DNA from: Planctomycetota bacterium | GTDB lineage: Bacteria > Planctomycetota > J058 | DNA: 64,000 nt | Reading direction: 5' to 3' | Assembly (NCBI GenBank): GCA_019636275.1 | Contig: JAHBXY010000001.1 | Span: forward strand, 124,001-188,000 | Shown: positions 50,135-61,500 of the stretch, piece after piece | Numbering within the stretch: position 1 is the first letter of the stretch | Layout of the letters: each line of letters begins with the position of its first letter | Made by a program: the position numbers and the translations under genes | The notes under the pieces: model-generated | Databases searched by the model: none | What the model was told of the DNA's origin: nothing | Seen by the model: only the letters and a program-made list of their open reading frames with translations

Positions 50135-51175
50135 TCAGTCCTCGAGGTTCCAGGGGCGGCGGCCCTCGAGCCCGTGGTCGGGCCGCCGCGCCGTGCGGCG
50201 CAGGACGCGGGTGACCGCGGGGTCGAGGAAGGCGCCGACGCCGCCGCTCTCCATAAGGTGGTCGCCGCGCTCGCGCCGCTCGAGGAGGTCGCGGTTGTGC
50301 GGGGTCAGGTCGTCGAGCCCGAGCTGGTGGCCGACCTCGTGCGGGACCGTGCGCCCGTTGGCGATGAACTTGAGGCCCACGAGCGAGAAGTTGTCGTTCA
50401 CGTCGCCGAGCGAGTGCGGCGTGGCGCGCGCGTCGCCGAGCGTCCAGCCGCGGCAGCCGCGCCCGACGATCGGCGCCGACGTCACCACGAGCACGACCCG
50501 CCCGGGCCGCTTGAGCTCGCGCGCCTCGAGCGCCGCCCGCAAGGCGGCGCCCTCGTCGCGCGAGAGCCGCCCGTCGCCGTCCTTGTCGAACGGCGCGCCG
50601 GCGAGGAGCACCGGCGCCGAGACCGCCTCGAACCGGAGGCGCCCCGGCGCGTAGACGGCGTCGAGCTGCGCCAGGGCGCTCGCCTGCGCCTGCGCCGCCT
50701 CCTCCGCCGAGACGTCCGGGAAGCGGAACGGCTCGCCCGTGAGCGCCACGACCAGGACCGGGATCGTCACCCCCTCGTCGCGGCTCCACACCTCGTGCCG
50801 GACGACGCCGCCGCGCTCGTCGCGGTAGACGACCTCGAGCGCCCCGCCCTCCAGGCGGCGCGAGCGCGCCGAGAGCGGCGGCTCGAGGACGACCCCGCGC
50901 GCCAGCCTCACGGTGAAGGACAGGAGCCCGCCGGCGCGGCTGACCTCGGCGCGCGCCCGCCGCTCCACGCCGTCCGAGCCGACGGTCTTGAGCGTGACGA
51001 CGAGGGCCCCGTCCGGCTCCTGCGCCAGGAGCGCCGTGCCGGTGCAGGGCCCGTCGCTCCCCACGCCGTCGATGCGGAACCGCGCGCCCTGCGCCCACGC
51101 GCCCTGCGCGCCGAGGAAGAGGCAGAACACCGCACCCAGGACTGCCGTTCGGGTCACACCCTGCGACGAGCACAC
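50135..51175 (-). CDS. Secreted metzincin-like zinc metalloprotease
   Basis: 346 residues from a GTG at 51175; a GTG at 51157 would give a tighter signal peptide (VTRTAVLGAVFCLFLGAQG) and is an equal candidate. After about 200 residues of beta-rich sequence, the catalytic motif is VPHEVGHQLGLDDL, a His-Glu-x-x-His-x-x-Gly-x-x-Asp zinc site as in snapalysin-type metzincins. About 20 residues later GDHLMESGG may be the Met-turn. An EF-hand-like loop DKDGDGRLSRDE near residue 198 suggests calcium binding. It should be an extracellular or periplasmic protease. The globin remnant begins 3 bp after its stop. Confidence 0.75.
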   Translation of the reverse strand: MCSSQGVTRTAVLGAVFCLFLGAQGAWAQGARFRIDGVGSDGPCTGTALLAQEPDGALVVTLKTVGSDGVERRARAEVSRAGGLLSFTVRLARGVVLEPPLSARSRRLEGGALEVVYRDERGGVVRHEVWSRDEGVTIPVLVVALTGEPFRFPDVSAEEAAQAQASALAQLDAVYAPGRLRFEAVSAPVLLAGAPFDKDGDGRLSRDEGAALRAALEARELKRPGRVVLVVTSAPIVGRGCRGWTLGDARATPHSLGDVNDNFSLVGLKFIANGRTVPHEVGHQLGLDDLTPHNRDLLERRERGDHLMESGGVGAFLDPAVTRVLRRTARRPDHGLEGRRPWNLED

Positions 51176-51248
51176 CCCGGGCCGAGCGACAAGGCGTCTA
51201 AGTCACGGTGGTTCAATGTGCAGATCCCCATCCGCCCGGATGCAGGTG

Positions 51249-51288
51249 TGAGACGAATCCCCGGTTCTTGCGTGCGCCGTTCGTCTCA
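51249..51288. promoter_or_regulatory. Inverted repeat TGAGACGAA/TTCGTCTCA upstream of the thioredoxin gene
   Basis: Perfect 9-bp arms at 51249-51257 and 51280-51288, with a 22-nt spacer, about 65 bp before the GTG at 51354. It could be an operator or part of a 5' untranslated structure. The rest of the 178-bp gap shows nothing else. Confidence 0.4.
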
Positions 51289-51353
51289 TCGGCCGGCGCT
51301 CGACAACGCGGGCGCCGTCGCGACGATGGACATCATCATCGTCAGGAGGACCC

Positions 51354-51800
51354 GTGACCTCGTCCGGGTTGGTGTTCCGCTGCCCCGCCTGCGGGGGGAT
51401 CAACCGGGTCGCGGCCGAGCGCCGCGACGACCGCCCCGTGTGCGGCCGCTGCCGCGGGCCGCTCGACCTGCGCGCGACGCCGGTCGACGTCGACGACGAC
51501 GCGCTCGAGCGCCTCGTCCGCGCCTCGCCCGTGCCGGTGCTCGTCGACTTCCACGCCACCTGGTGCGGCCCCTGCCGGATGGTCGCGCCGGTCGTGGCCG
51601 ACCTCGCGGCCGAGCGCGCTGGCAGCCTCATCGTGGTGAAGGTCGACACCGACCGCCACACGCGCCACGCTGCGCAGGTCGGCGTCCGGGGGGTGCCCAC
51701 GTTCGCCGTCTACCGCGGCGGCGCCCTGGTCGCCGTCGAGGCGGGCGCCCTCCCGCGCCCGCGCCTCGAGGCGCTGATCGGCGGCGCCGCCCCGAGATGA
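51354..51800 (+). CDS. Thioredoxin 2-like protein with N-terminal zinc ribbon
   Basis: 148 residues from a GTG preceded by AGGAGG (4-nt gap). A zinc-ribbon with Cys10, Cys13, Cys30 and Cys33 (FRCPACGG and VCGRCRG) precedes the thioredoxin fold. The redox site is TWCGPC with Cys71 and Cys74, and the cis-Pro loop is GVPTFAVY. This is the TrxC architecture, in which the zinc centre tunes redox behaviour and the protein helps in oxidative stress. It reduces disulfides in the cytoplasm. Its stop overlaps the ATG of the CPBP gene (ATGA), so the two are coupled. Confidence 0.93.
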   Translation: MTSSGLVFRCPACGGINRVAAERRDDRPVCGRCRGPLDLRATPVDVDDDALERLVRASPVPVLVDFHATWCGPCRMVAPVVADLAAERAGSLIVVKVDTDRHTRHAAQVGVRGVPTFAVYRGGALVAVEAGALPRPRLEALIGGAAPR

Positions 51801-52405
51801 GGCGCTTCCTCTTCATCTACGCCGGCATGCTCGTCGTCGCGGCCGTCCTCGTCCGCGTCAGCGGCGCGCCCTCGCTCTTCCGCGCCCCGGAGACCCCCGC
51901 GCTGCTGTGGGGGCCGCTGGCCGCGGCCGTGGCCCTGGCCCTGGCCGTCGTCGAGGCGGGCAAGCGCCTCGAGGGCGTCGACTGGTACCGCCGCATGGCC
52001 GAGTACCTGCGCCAGGTCCTCACCAGCCCCGACCTGCTCGGCCCCCGGCTCGACCAGGAGAAGGCGCTCGTCGTGGCCGTCTACTCGAGCATCGCCGAGG
52101 AGGCCCTCTTCCGCGGCTGGCTGCAGCCGGTGCTCATCGCCGCCCTCGCCGGGCGCCTCGGCGAGGGCCTGGCCGCCACCGCGGCGGGGATCGTCGCCGC
52201 CAGCCTCTTGTTCGGCCTGCTCCACGTGCCCATGGTGCCCGAGCTGCGCCCGTGGACGGCGTTCGCCATCGTCGCCGGCCTCCTCTTCGGGGCGCTCGCC
52301 GCCTGGTCGGGCTCGCTCCTGGCCCCGATCGCCGCCCACTTCCTCATCAACTGGCTCAACCTGCGGCGCCTGGCCGCCCTGCGCCCCGCCCAGGGCCCCG
52401 TCTGA
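51797..52405 (+). CDS. CPBP family intramembrane glutamic endopeptidase
   Basis: 202 residues from the ATG at 51797. Four to six membrane helices. The CPBP (Abi/CAAX-type) motifs are present in order: SIAEEALFRGWLQP with EExxxR, LLFGLLHVPMV with the His, and IAAHFLINWLNL with HxxxN. In the family these residues cleave peptides within the membrane; other members have roles in bacteriocin immunity. The coupling to a thioredoxin gene is unexplained. A GC-rich hairpin follows 7 nt after the stop. Confidence 0.9.
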   Translation: MRRFLFIYAGMLVVAAVLVRVSGAPSLFRAPETPALLWGPLAAAVALALAVVEAGKRLEGVDWYRRMAEYLRQVLTSPDLLGPRLDQEKALVVAVYSSIAEEALFRGWLQPVLIAALAGRLGEGLAATAAGIVAASLLFGLLHVPMVPELRPWTAFAIVAGLLFGALAAWSGSLLAPIAAHFLINWLNLRRLAALRPAQGPV

Positions 52406-52412
52406 GCCCCCG

Positions 52413-52439
52413 GCCCGGGCGGCGTTGCCCGCCCCGGGC
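52413..52439 (+). terminator. GC-rich hairpin after the CPBP gene
   Basis: GCCCGGGCGG at 52413-52422 pairs with CCGCCCCGGGC at 52429-52439 with one bulged C and a 6-nt loop. It starts 7 nt after the stop. There is no T-run, so it is only a likely terminator. Confidence 0.4.
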
Positions 52440-52520
52440 GGCGGTGCTAGCCTGGCGGCGCTCCTAGCTGTTACCTCTCCTTGAGTTACGACTAGCGGCG
52501 CATCACTCGACAGGCGGGGC

Positions 52521-55500
52521 ATGAACGAGAGCGTCGTCCGCAGCGCGAAGCTCTTCCAGGATGAGGAGCAGCGACTCCAGGGCGCCCAGCGCTGGGACGA
52601 CCTGGTGGCCCTCTACTCGGCGCGCGCCGAGGCCGTCGATGACGACGGCCTCCGCGAGCGCATGCTCTTCCGCGCCGGCGAGGTGTCGCTCGACCACCTG
52701 TCGCGCGCCGAGCAGGCCGAGGGCTACTTCCTGCGCGCGTTCGAGGTGCGGCGCACTTACCTGCCGGCGCTCGGCGCGCTCAAGGCCATGCACCTCGACC
52801 GCAAGGACCGCCCGGCCGTGCGCCGCGTGCTGGGCCTCGAGGTCGGCGTCACCAAGGACCCGCGCCGCCTCGGCCAGCTCCACCACGAGCTGGGGCGCAT
52901 CCTGCGCGAGGAGGGCAAGCCGCAGGATGCCCTGGCGGCGCTGCTGCAGGCGATCGAGGCCAACCCGAAGAGCCGCGTCCCGCTCGAGGACCTCGAGCAG
53001 CTGGCCAAGAAGCACCAGCGCTGGGACGCGCTCGTCCGGGCCTACCGCGCCCTGGCCGGGGCGGCGCAGGACAAGCAGGCGGCGATCTACCAGTTCCTCG
53101 CCGGCACGATCCTCGACGAGAGCGCCCGCGACCCCGACGACGCCTCGCGCGCCTTCGCGGCCGCCCTGGACGCGGGCCCCAAGGACGCGCGCATCCTGGG
53201 CACGATCACGCGCTTCTTCGAGCGCCGCGGCGAGTGGGCGCTCGCCGCGCGCGGCCTCTTCCAGCACCTCGACGCGGTCCAGGACGACACCAAGGAGCGC
53301 GTGCGGCTCCTCAAGCGCCTGGCCACGATCCACGAGGCGTCGCTCAACGCGCCGCAGCAGGCGGTCAAGCACCTGCAGCGCGCGCTCGAGCTCGACCCGA
53401 AGGACGCCCTGGCGGTCAAGCAGCTCCTCGGCCTGGGCGAGAAGACGGCCGACCCGCGCGTGGTCGCCCAGGCGCTCGAGCTCGAGGCGGAGCTGCCCGG
53501 GCTCAAGGACGCCGAGCGGGCCGAGCGCTGGGAGCGCGCCGCCGAGCAGCGCGACAAGGCGCGCGAGGGGCGCGCGGCCCTGCGCGCCGTCAAGCGGGCG
53601 GTCGAGCTGCGGCCGCGCCACGTGGGCGCGCTCAAGCTCATGGAGTCGATCACGCGCAAGCTGGGCGACTGGCCCGAGCACGCGCGCACGCTCGAGCTCG
53701 AGCGCGAGCTGATCGACCCGCGCCGCTCCGATCAGGAGCGCCGCGCCGCCGTGGCCCTGGGCAAGCGCCTGGCCGAGGTGTGCGAGGTCAGGCTCAAGGA
53801 CGACGCGCGCGCGGCCGAGGCGCTGGGCAAGGTCGTCGCCCTCGACCCGAAGGACGGGCAGGCGCTCGAGCGCCTGGAGCTGATCGCCCGGCGCGCCGGC
53901 GACTGGGCCGAGGTGGCGCGCGTCCTCGAGCGGCGTGTGGCCGGCGCCGCGCGCGGCGACAACAACCAGAAGGTCTGGCTGCGCGAGCTGGCGCTCGTGC
54001 GCCGCGACCAGCTCGGCGACGGGCCCGGCGCCGCGCGCGCCCTCGAGCAGCTCCTGGCCCTGGCCCCCGCCGACCCCGTGCCGGCCCTGCGCGACCTCGC
54101 GCCGCTCCTCTCGGCCGAGGCGCGCTGGCAGCCGCTGGCCGACGCCCTGGCCCGCCTGGCCGAGCTCGAGCGCGACCCGGCCGCCCGGGCGCGGGCGCTC
54201 TGCCAGCTCGGCGCCGTGCGCCTCGAGCGGCTCGAGCAGGCCGCCCAGGCGGCCGAGGCGCTCGACGCCGCCCTGGCCCTCGTGCCCGACGGCGAGGGCG
54301 CCCTGGAGGCGGCGCGCCTGCGGGCCCAGGCCGCGCGGGCGATGGGCGACGACGCCGCCCTGGCCCAGGCGCTGGCCACCTGGACGCGCCTCGAGCCAGA
54401 CCCGGCCGCGCAGCGGCGGATCCGCTTCGAGCTGGCCGGGATCGAGGAGCGCCGGGGCAACGCCCCGGGCGCGCTGGCCGCCTACGAGGAGGTCCTGGCC
54501 GAGGAGGCGGCCGAGGCGGGCGCCCTCATCGGCGCCACGCGGCTGCTCCTGGCCGCCGGGCGGGCCGCCGACGCCGCGCAGCGGCTCGAGGCGGCGCTCG
54601 TGGCTGTCGAGGGCGACCGTCCGCGCGTGGGCGCCCTGGCGGCCGAGCTGGCGCGGCTGTGCGAGGGCCCGCTGGCCGACCCGGCCCGCGCGCGCGCCGC
54701 GTGGGACCGCGCCCTGCGCGCCACGCCGGACCTGCGCGAGGCGTTCGAGCGGCTCGCCGCCCTCGCCGCCCAGCAGGGCCTCCCGGCGCAGCGCGAGCTC
54801 CTCTACGCCCTCGAGCAGGTCGCCGCCGAGGCGGCCGACCCGGCCCTGCGAGCCGACATGTGGCGCCACCAGGCGACGCTCGCCGAGGGGCCGCTGGCCC
54901 TGCCGCCGGCGGCCGTGGCGGCGCTCGAGCGCATCCGCGCCCAGGACCCGGCCGACGCGGCCGCCCTCCAGGGCCTGCGCCGGCTCTACCGGCGCACGCA
55001 GCGCTGGGGCGACCTGGCGCGCCTGCTCGAGGAGGTCGCCGCCCTGCCGGCGCCGCCGGCCCCGGACCTCGACGCGGCCGGCTGCCGCCGCGAGCTGGGG
55101 ACCGTCTGCGAGGAGGAGCTCGACGACCTGCCCCGCGCGGCGCGCGCGCTGGGCGAGCTCGCCGCCGACCTGACCGACCCGGCCGACCCGGCCTGGGACC
55201 AGCTCGCTGGGGTCGAGCGCCGCCTGCAGCGCCACGAGGAGCTCGTGGCGGCCCTGCGGCGGGCGGCCGCCCTGGGCGGCGCGCCGGCCCTGCGCGTCAA
55301 GCGCCTGGTCGAGGCCGCCGAGGTGCAGGAGCGCGACCTCAACGCCCCGGTCGAGGCCGCCGTGACCCTCGACGAGGCGCTCGCCGTCCTCCCGCGCTCG
55401 CGCGACCTGCTCACGCGCCTGGGGCGCGTGCTCGTGCGCGCCGACGCCCTCCCGCGCGCGTTCGGCGCCCTGGGCGACGCGGCCGACGCCGCCGCCGCCG

Positions 55501-58500
55501 AGGGCGACGCCCCGGGCGCCGCCGCCCTGCAGGTCGAGCGCGGGCAGGTGCAGGAGCAGGCCGGCGACCCGGCCAGCGCCGAGGACGCCTACCGGGCGGC
55601 GATCGCCGCCTGCCCCGGGCACGCGCCCGGCCACGAGGCCCTCCTGGCCCTGCTCTCGCGCCTGGGCCGCCTCGACCGGCTCGAGCAGGCGCTCGCCGCG
55701 GCCGCCGCCGCGCTGCCGGCCGGCGAGCGCGGCGCCCTCCTCGTCCGTCGCGGCGAGGTGCTCGCGCGCCTGGGCCGCCTCGACGACGCCCTGGCGGCGT
55801 TCGACGAGGCCGAGGCCGCGCGCCCGCGCTGGGCGCGCTGCCGCGAGGCCCGCGTGCGCGCCCTGCGCCCGGCCAACCGCCCGGGGCCGCTGGCCGACGC
55901 GCTGGCCGCCCGGCGCGGCGCCGAGCCCGACGAGCTCGAGCGCGCCGAGCGCCTCGCCGTCCTGCGCGAGGAGGCGGAGCTGCGCGCCCTGCACCTGGGC
56001 GACCTGCCCGCCGGGCGGGCCCTGCTGCTCGAGGCCCTCGGCCCTGCCGCCGGCAAGGCGACGGGGCGAGCGACCGGGCGGGGCGCCAAGGCCGCTCCGG
56101 CCGCCCCGGCCGCCCCGGCCGGCGGCGGCGAGGACCGCGAGACGCTCCGGTGCCTCCTGCGCGTCGAGCGCCGCATGGGCCTCGGGGCCCCGCTCGCCGA
56201 CCACCTCGAGGCCGCCGCCGGCGCCGAGCAGGACGGCGCGCGCCGCGCCGACCTCCTCGTCGAGGCCGGGCGCGTGCGCCGCCAGCGCGAGGACGACGCC
56301 CTGCGCGCCCGCCAGCTCTTCGAGCGCGCGCTCGAGGCCGACCCGACGCGGCTCGAGGCGGTGCGCTGGCTGGCGACGCTGGCCCGCGAGGCCAACGACC
56401 AGGCAGCCCAGGCGCGCTGGACCGCGCGCGAGGCCGACCTCGAGCCGGACCCGAAGCGCAAGGCCGCGCTCCTCGTGCGCCTGGCCGCCGGGCAGCGCAA
56501 GGACAAGGGTGGCGGCCGTCCGACCTACGAGCAGGCGCTGAAGCACGACCCCGACAGCCTCGAGGCCTGGCGCGGGCTGGCCCCGCTCCTGCGCGCCCAG
56601 CGCGCCTGGGCCGAGCTGGCGGGCGCGCTGGCGCGCCTCGCCGAGCTCGAGCCCGACCGGCGCCAGAAGGTCGAGCGGCTCGTGGCCCTGGGCGAGCTGC
56701 GCCTCGAGCACCAGAAGGACGCGGCCGGCGCGCGCGAGGCCTTCGACGCCGCGCTCGCGCTGGCGCCGACCGACCTGCGGGCGCTCCATGGGCGCGCCCG
56801 GACGCTGGACCCGAAGGCCGACGCGCCCGCGCTCGTCGACACGCTCTCGCGTCAGCTCGCCGCGACGGCGCGCGCCGACCACCGCCTGGCGCTCGGCAAG
56901 CAGCTCGCCGCCCTGCGCCAGGAGCGCCTCGACGACCCCGCGGGCGCCGTGGCCGCCCTCGAGGAGGTCCTGCGGCTGGCGCCCGACGACGAGGACGCCT
57001 GGCGCCTCCTGCGCGACATCCACGTCGAGCGCCGCGACTGGGCGGCGCTGGCCGGCGCCTACGAGCGCCAGGGTCGTCGCGCCGCGGAGCCCGCCCGGCG
57101 CGAGGAGCGCCTCCGGCAGGCGGCGCTCATCGTCCACCACCACCTGCGCGACATGGCGCGCGCGGCCGACCTCTACCAGGAGGTGCTCTCGCTCGGCGAC
57201 CCGCAGTGCGTGGCCCTGAACGAGCTGCCGAAGCTCCTGCTCGCGCTGAAGCGCGAGCCCGCCTACGAGGCGCTGCTCCTGCGCGTGCGCGAGGTCGTCC
57301 CCCGAACGCGCACGGCGGCGCGCAGCCTGATCGAGCTGGCCCGCCGCAAGGCCGAGCGCGGCGAGGCCGAGGCCGCCGCGCAGCACTTCGAGGCCGCCCT
57401 GGAGGAGGACCCCGAGGCGGTCGAGGCGCTCGACGGCCTGGCCGCCCTGCACGAGGCCGCCCGCGACTGGCCGCGCCTGGCCGGCGTCCTCGACCGCAAG
57501 CGCAGGGCGGTCGGCGGCGAGGCGCAGGCGGTCGAGCTGCGCCTCGCGCGCGCCAAGCTCCTCGAGGAGGAGCTGCGCGACCTTCCCGGCGCGGCCGACG
57601 AGCTCAGGGCCGCCGCCCAGGCCGCGCCGCGGCGCGCGGACGTGCTCGAGCGCCTGACCTCGCTCTGCCGCCGCTGCGAGTGGTGGCAGGAGCTGGCGCC
57701 GGCGCTGGGCGCCCTGGCCGACCTGACGAAGGACCCGCACAAGGCGGCGCGGCTGCTCGAGGAGCGGGCGCGCGTCGAGCAAGAGCAGCTCCGCCTGCCG
57801 CGCCAGGCGATCGACAGCTACCGGGCGGCCCTGCGTCGCAAGCCCGCCCCCGAGCTCCTCGACCCGCTGCTCGAGCTCTACGAGCGCGAGGAGCTGTGGG
57901 ACGAGCTGGTGCAGGCGCTCGAGGAGCGGGCGGGCTTCGCCCGGGGCAAGGGGGAGAAGGCGGCGCTCCTGCAGCGCGCGGCGCGCGCCCTCGACGAGCG
58001 GCTGCGCCGGCCCGACGACGCGATCCAGGCCTGGGGGCGGGCGCTCGACGTCGCGCCGGACCGGGCCGCCTTCGAGGCGCTCCAGGCGCTCTGCACCCGG
58101 CAGAAGGACGACCGCCGCCTGGCCGACGCGCTGGCGCGCGAGGTCGAGCACCTCGCGCAGGTGGAGGGCCCCGACGCGGGCGAGCGCCTCGTGGCGCAGG
58201 CGCTCGCCGGCGCCGCGCGCTACGCGGCGCTCGAGCTGCCCGCGCGCGCCGAGGTGCTGCTCGAGGCCGCGCTGGCCCGCGACCCGCGCTCGCGCCCGGC
58301 CTTCGATGCGCTCGAGCGCCTGCTCGTCGCTGGCAAGGAGCACGGGCGCCACTACGACCTCCTGCGCCGCTTCGCGGCCGCCGCCACGTCGGCCGACGAG
58401 CGCGCCGACCTGCACGAGCGCGCGGCGCGCCTGGCCGAGGACGAGCTGCGGAACGCCCAGGAGGCCCGCGGCCACTGGGAGCAGGCCCTGGCCCTGCGCC

Positions 58501-61500
58501 CCGGCCACCCGGCCGCGACCGCGGCGCTGCGCCGCCTCTACGCCGCGGCGCACGCCTGGGAGGAGCTGGCCGGCGTGCTCCGGGCCGAGGCCGCCGCGCA
58601 GGCGGCGCGCCAGGCGGCCGCGGGCGACGCCGACGCGGCCGCGCTCGTGACGCTGTACGTCGAGCTGGGCGACGTGCTCGAGCGCCGGCTCGACCGCGGC
58701 CCGGAGGCCGCGGGCGCGTACGCCGAGGCCGCGGCGCGCGCCCCCGACGACCCGCGCCCGCTCCTCGGCCTCGAGCGCGTGCACCAGGCGGCGGGCGCCT
58801 GGGCCGACCTCGTGCGCGTGCGCCAGCGCCTGCGCGACCAGGAGGTCGACCCGCGCAAGCGGGCCCAGTGGGCGCTCAAGGTGGCCGACGCCCACGAGCG
58901 GCTCGGCCGGCGCGGCGAGGCGATCCAGGCCCTGCGCGAGGCGCTCGAGGAGGTGCCCGACAACGGGTCGGTGCTGGCGCTCCTGCGCCGCTACCTGCTC
59001 GAGGCCGAGCGCTGGGCCGAGGCCGCCGACGTGCTCGGGCGCGAGGCCGACGTGGCCCGCGAGCGCGCGGCGCAGCTCGCGCGGCGCCTCGAGCGCGCGG
59101 CCGTCCTGCGCGACCGGCTGGGCGACGACGCGGGGGCGACCGAGGAGCTCGAGCGGGCGCGGGCGCTCGCGCCGCAGGACGCGGCGGCGCTGACCCAGCT
59201 CGCGCAGCTGCACGAGAAGGCCGGCGCGTCGGTGAAGCTGGCCGACGTGCTGCAGTCGCTGGCCGTGGTCGAGGACGACGACCGCGCGGCGGCCGACCTG
59301 TACGAGCGGGCAGGGGCGCTCCTCGAGGCGGGCGACGCCGAGGCCGCCGCGCGCGCGCACGAGCGCGCGGCGCGGCGCGACGCGCTGAGGCCGGGGCCGC
59401 TCGACGCGCTCGAGCGCATCTACGCCCGGCGCGAGGCCTGGCAGGAGCTGGCGCGCACGCTCCACCGGCGCGCGGGCCTGGCCCGGGCGCTGGGCGAGGA
59501 CGCGCCCGTGTTCCTGCGCCGGGCGGCGCAGGTCGAGGAGCAGCGGCTCGGGCAGCAGGCCCTCGCCGCGGCCACCCTCGAGCTGCTCCTCGAGCAGGCG
59601 CCGAAGGACCCCGAGACGCTGGCCGAGCTGGCGCGCCTGCGCGGGGCGCTCGGCGAGCACGCCGCCCACCAGGAGGTGCTCGGGCGGCTGGCCGAGGTCA
59701 CCGCCGACGAGGGCGAGCGGGCGCGGCTGCTCCTCGAGCAGGGGCGGATCCTCGAGACGAGGCTGCGCCGGCCCGCGGCGGCGGCCCTGTGCGTGCGCGC
59801 CGCGCTGGCCCTCGTCGAGCGCACGAAGCCCGAGGAGGCGCGCGTGCTGGCCGGGCTGCTCATGCGTCTGGCCAAGGCCGCCGGCGACGAGCCGGCCCTC
59901 CTCGACGCGACCGAGCGCGCCCTGAAGCACGCCCGCGACCCGGGCGACGAGGCCCTCCTCCTGCGCGGCGTGGGCGAGCTTGCCAGCGGGCCGGTCTACA
60001 CGCCGGCGCGGGCGATCGAGGTCTACGCCGAGCTCTACCGGCGCGACCCGCAGGACGGGCTCGTGCGGCAGGCCCTCGAGGGCCTCTACGTGCGCGAGGC
60101 GCGCCACGCCGAGCTCCTCGGGTGGCTCGAGGGCGAGGCGCGCCGGCTGGGCAAGGAGGGCGCCGCGGCCGACGTGCAGCGCCTGCGGCATCGCATGGCC
60201 GAGCTGCACCGCGGGGCGCTCGGCGACCCGGCCGCGGCGGAGCGCTGCTGGCAGGAGGCGCTGGCGGCCGACGCGGGCGACGAGGCCGCGCGCGCCGGGC
60301 TCGAGGCGCTCTACCGGGCCGGGCGGCGGCTGCCGGAGCTGGCGAAGCTCCTGGCCGAGCGGGCGGCCCGGGCCACGAGCGAGCGCGAGGCCGCGCAGGC
60401 GCTGGCCGAGGAGGCGGCGGTCCACGAGGAGCAGGGGGCCCTCGACGTCGCCATCGCCCGGCTGGAGGCCGCCCGCGAGCGCGCCGGCGCGGGCCGCGGG
60501 ACGGGCGAGCTGTCCGTCCGCATCGTGCGCGCGCTGGTGCGCCTCTACCGGCAGGCCGGCCGGCACGACGACCTGGCCACGGGGCTGGCGGCGCTGGCGG
60601 GGCGCGACGACCTGCCGGCCGTCGACCGCGCGGCGGCGCTCACCGAGCTGGGGCTCGTCTCGCAGCGCGAGCTGCGCCGCGACGACGACGCGGCGCGCGC
60701 CTTCGAGCGCGCGCTCGAGCTCGACGCGCAGAGCGTCCCGGCGGCCCGCGCCCTGGCCGCGCTGCACCGACAGGCCGGCCGCCTGGCGGAGGTGGTGCGC
60801 GTCTGCGAGCTCGAGGCCGCGGCCAAGGTGGACCGCGGGCGGCTCGTGTGGCTCAAGACGCACGTGGGCCAGCTCCGCCACGAGCTGCGCGACCTCGAGG
60901 GCGCCGCGCGCGCCTACGGCGAGGCGCTGCAGCTCGACCCGGTGTCGCTCGTGGCCCTGCGCGGGATGGCCGATGTCGCGCGCGAGCTCGTCGACGTCCG
61001 CGCCCTGGCGCAGGCGCTCGAGGCGCTGGCCGAGCACACGCCGTCGCCGGTCGACCGCCTCGAGGCGCGGCGCGAGCTGGCGCACCTCTACGAGGAGGCG
61101 CTCGCCGACCTGCGGCGCGCGGTGGCCTGCTACCGCAAGGTGCTCGCCGACGCGCCCGACGACCTCGAGGCGGTGCGCGGCCTGGCCCGCGGGCTGCGCG
61201 CGCTGGGCGACGACGAGGGGCTCGCGGAGACGCTCGAGCAGGAGCTGGGGCTGGTCACCGAGGCCGAGCGGCGGCGCCTCCTGGCGCTCGAGGCGGCGCG
61301 CCTGCGCGAGGCGCTCTCCGAGAAGGCCGCCGGCGACGCGCGGCAGGCGTCGCTCCAGCGGGCGCTGGGGCTGGCGCGGACGGCGTGCGAGCTCATGCCG
61401 TCCGACGCCGACGCGCTCGGCACCTACGCGCGCGTGGCCGAGAAGCTCAGCCAGTGGGGCGAGCTGGCCGACGCCACGGTGCTCCTCGCGCGCGCCGTCG

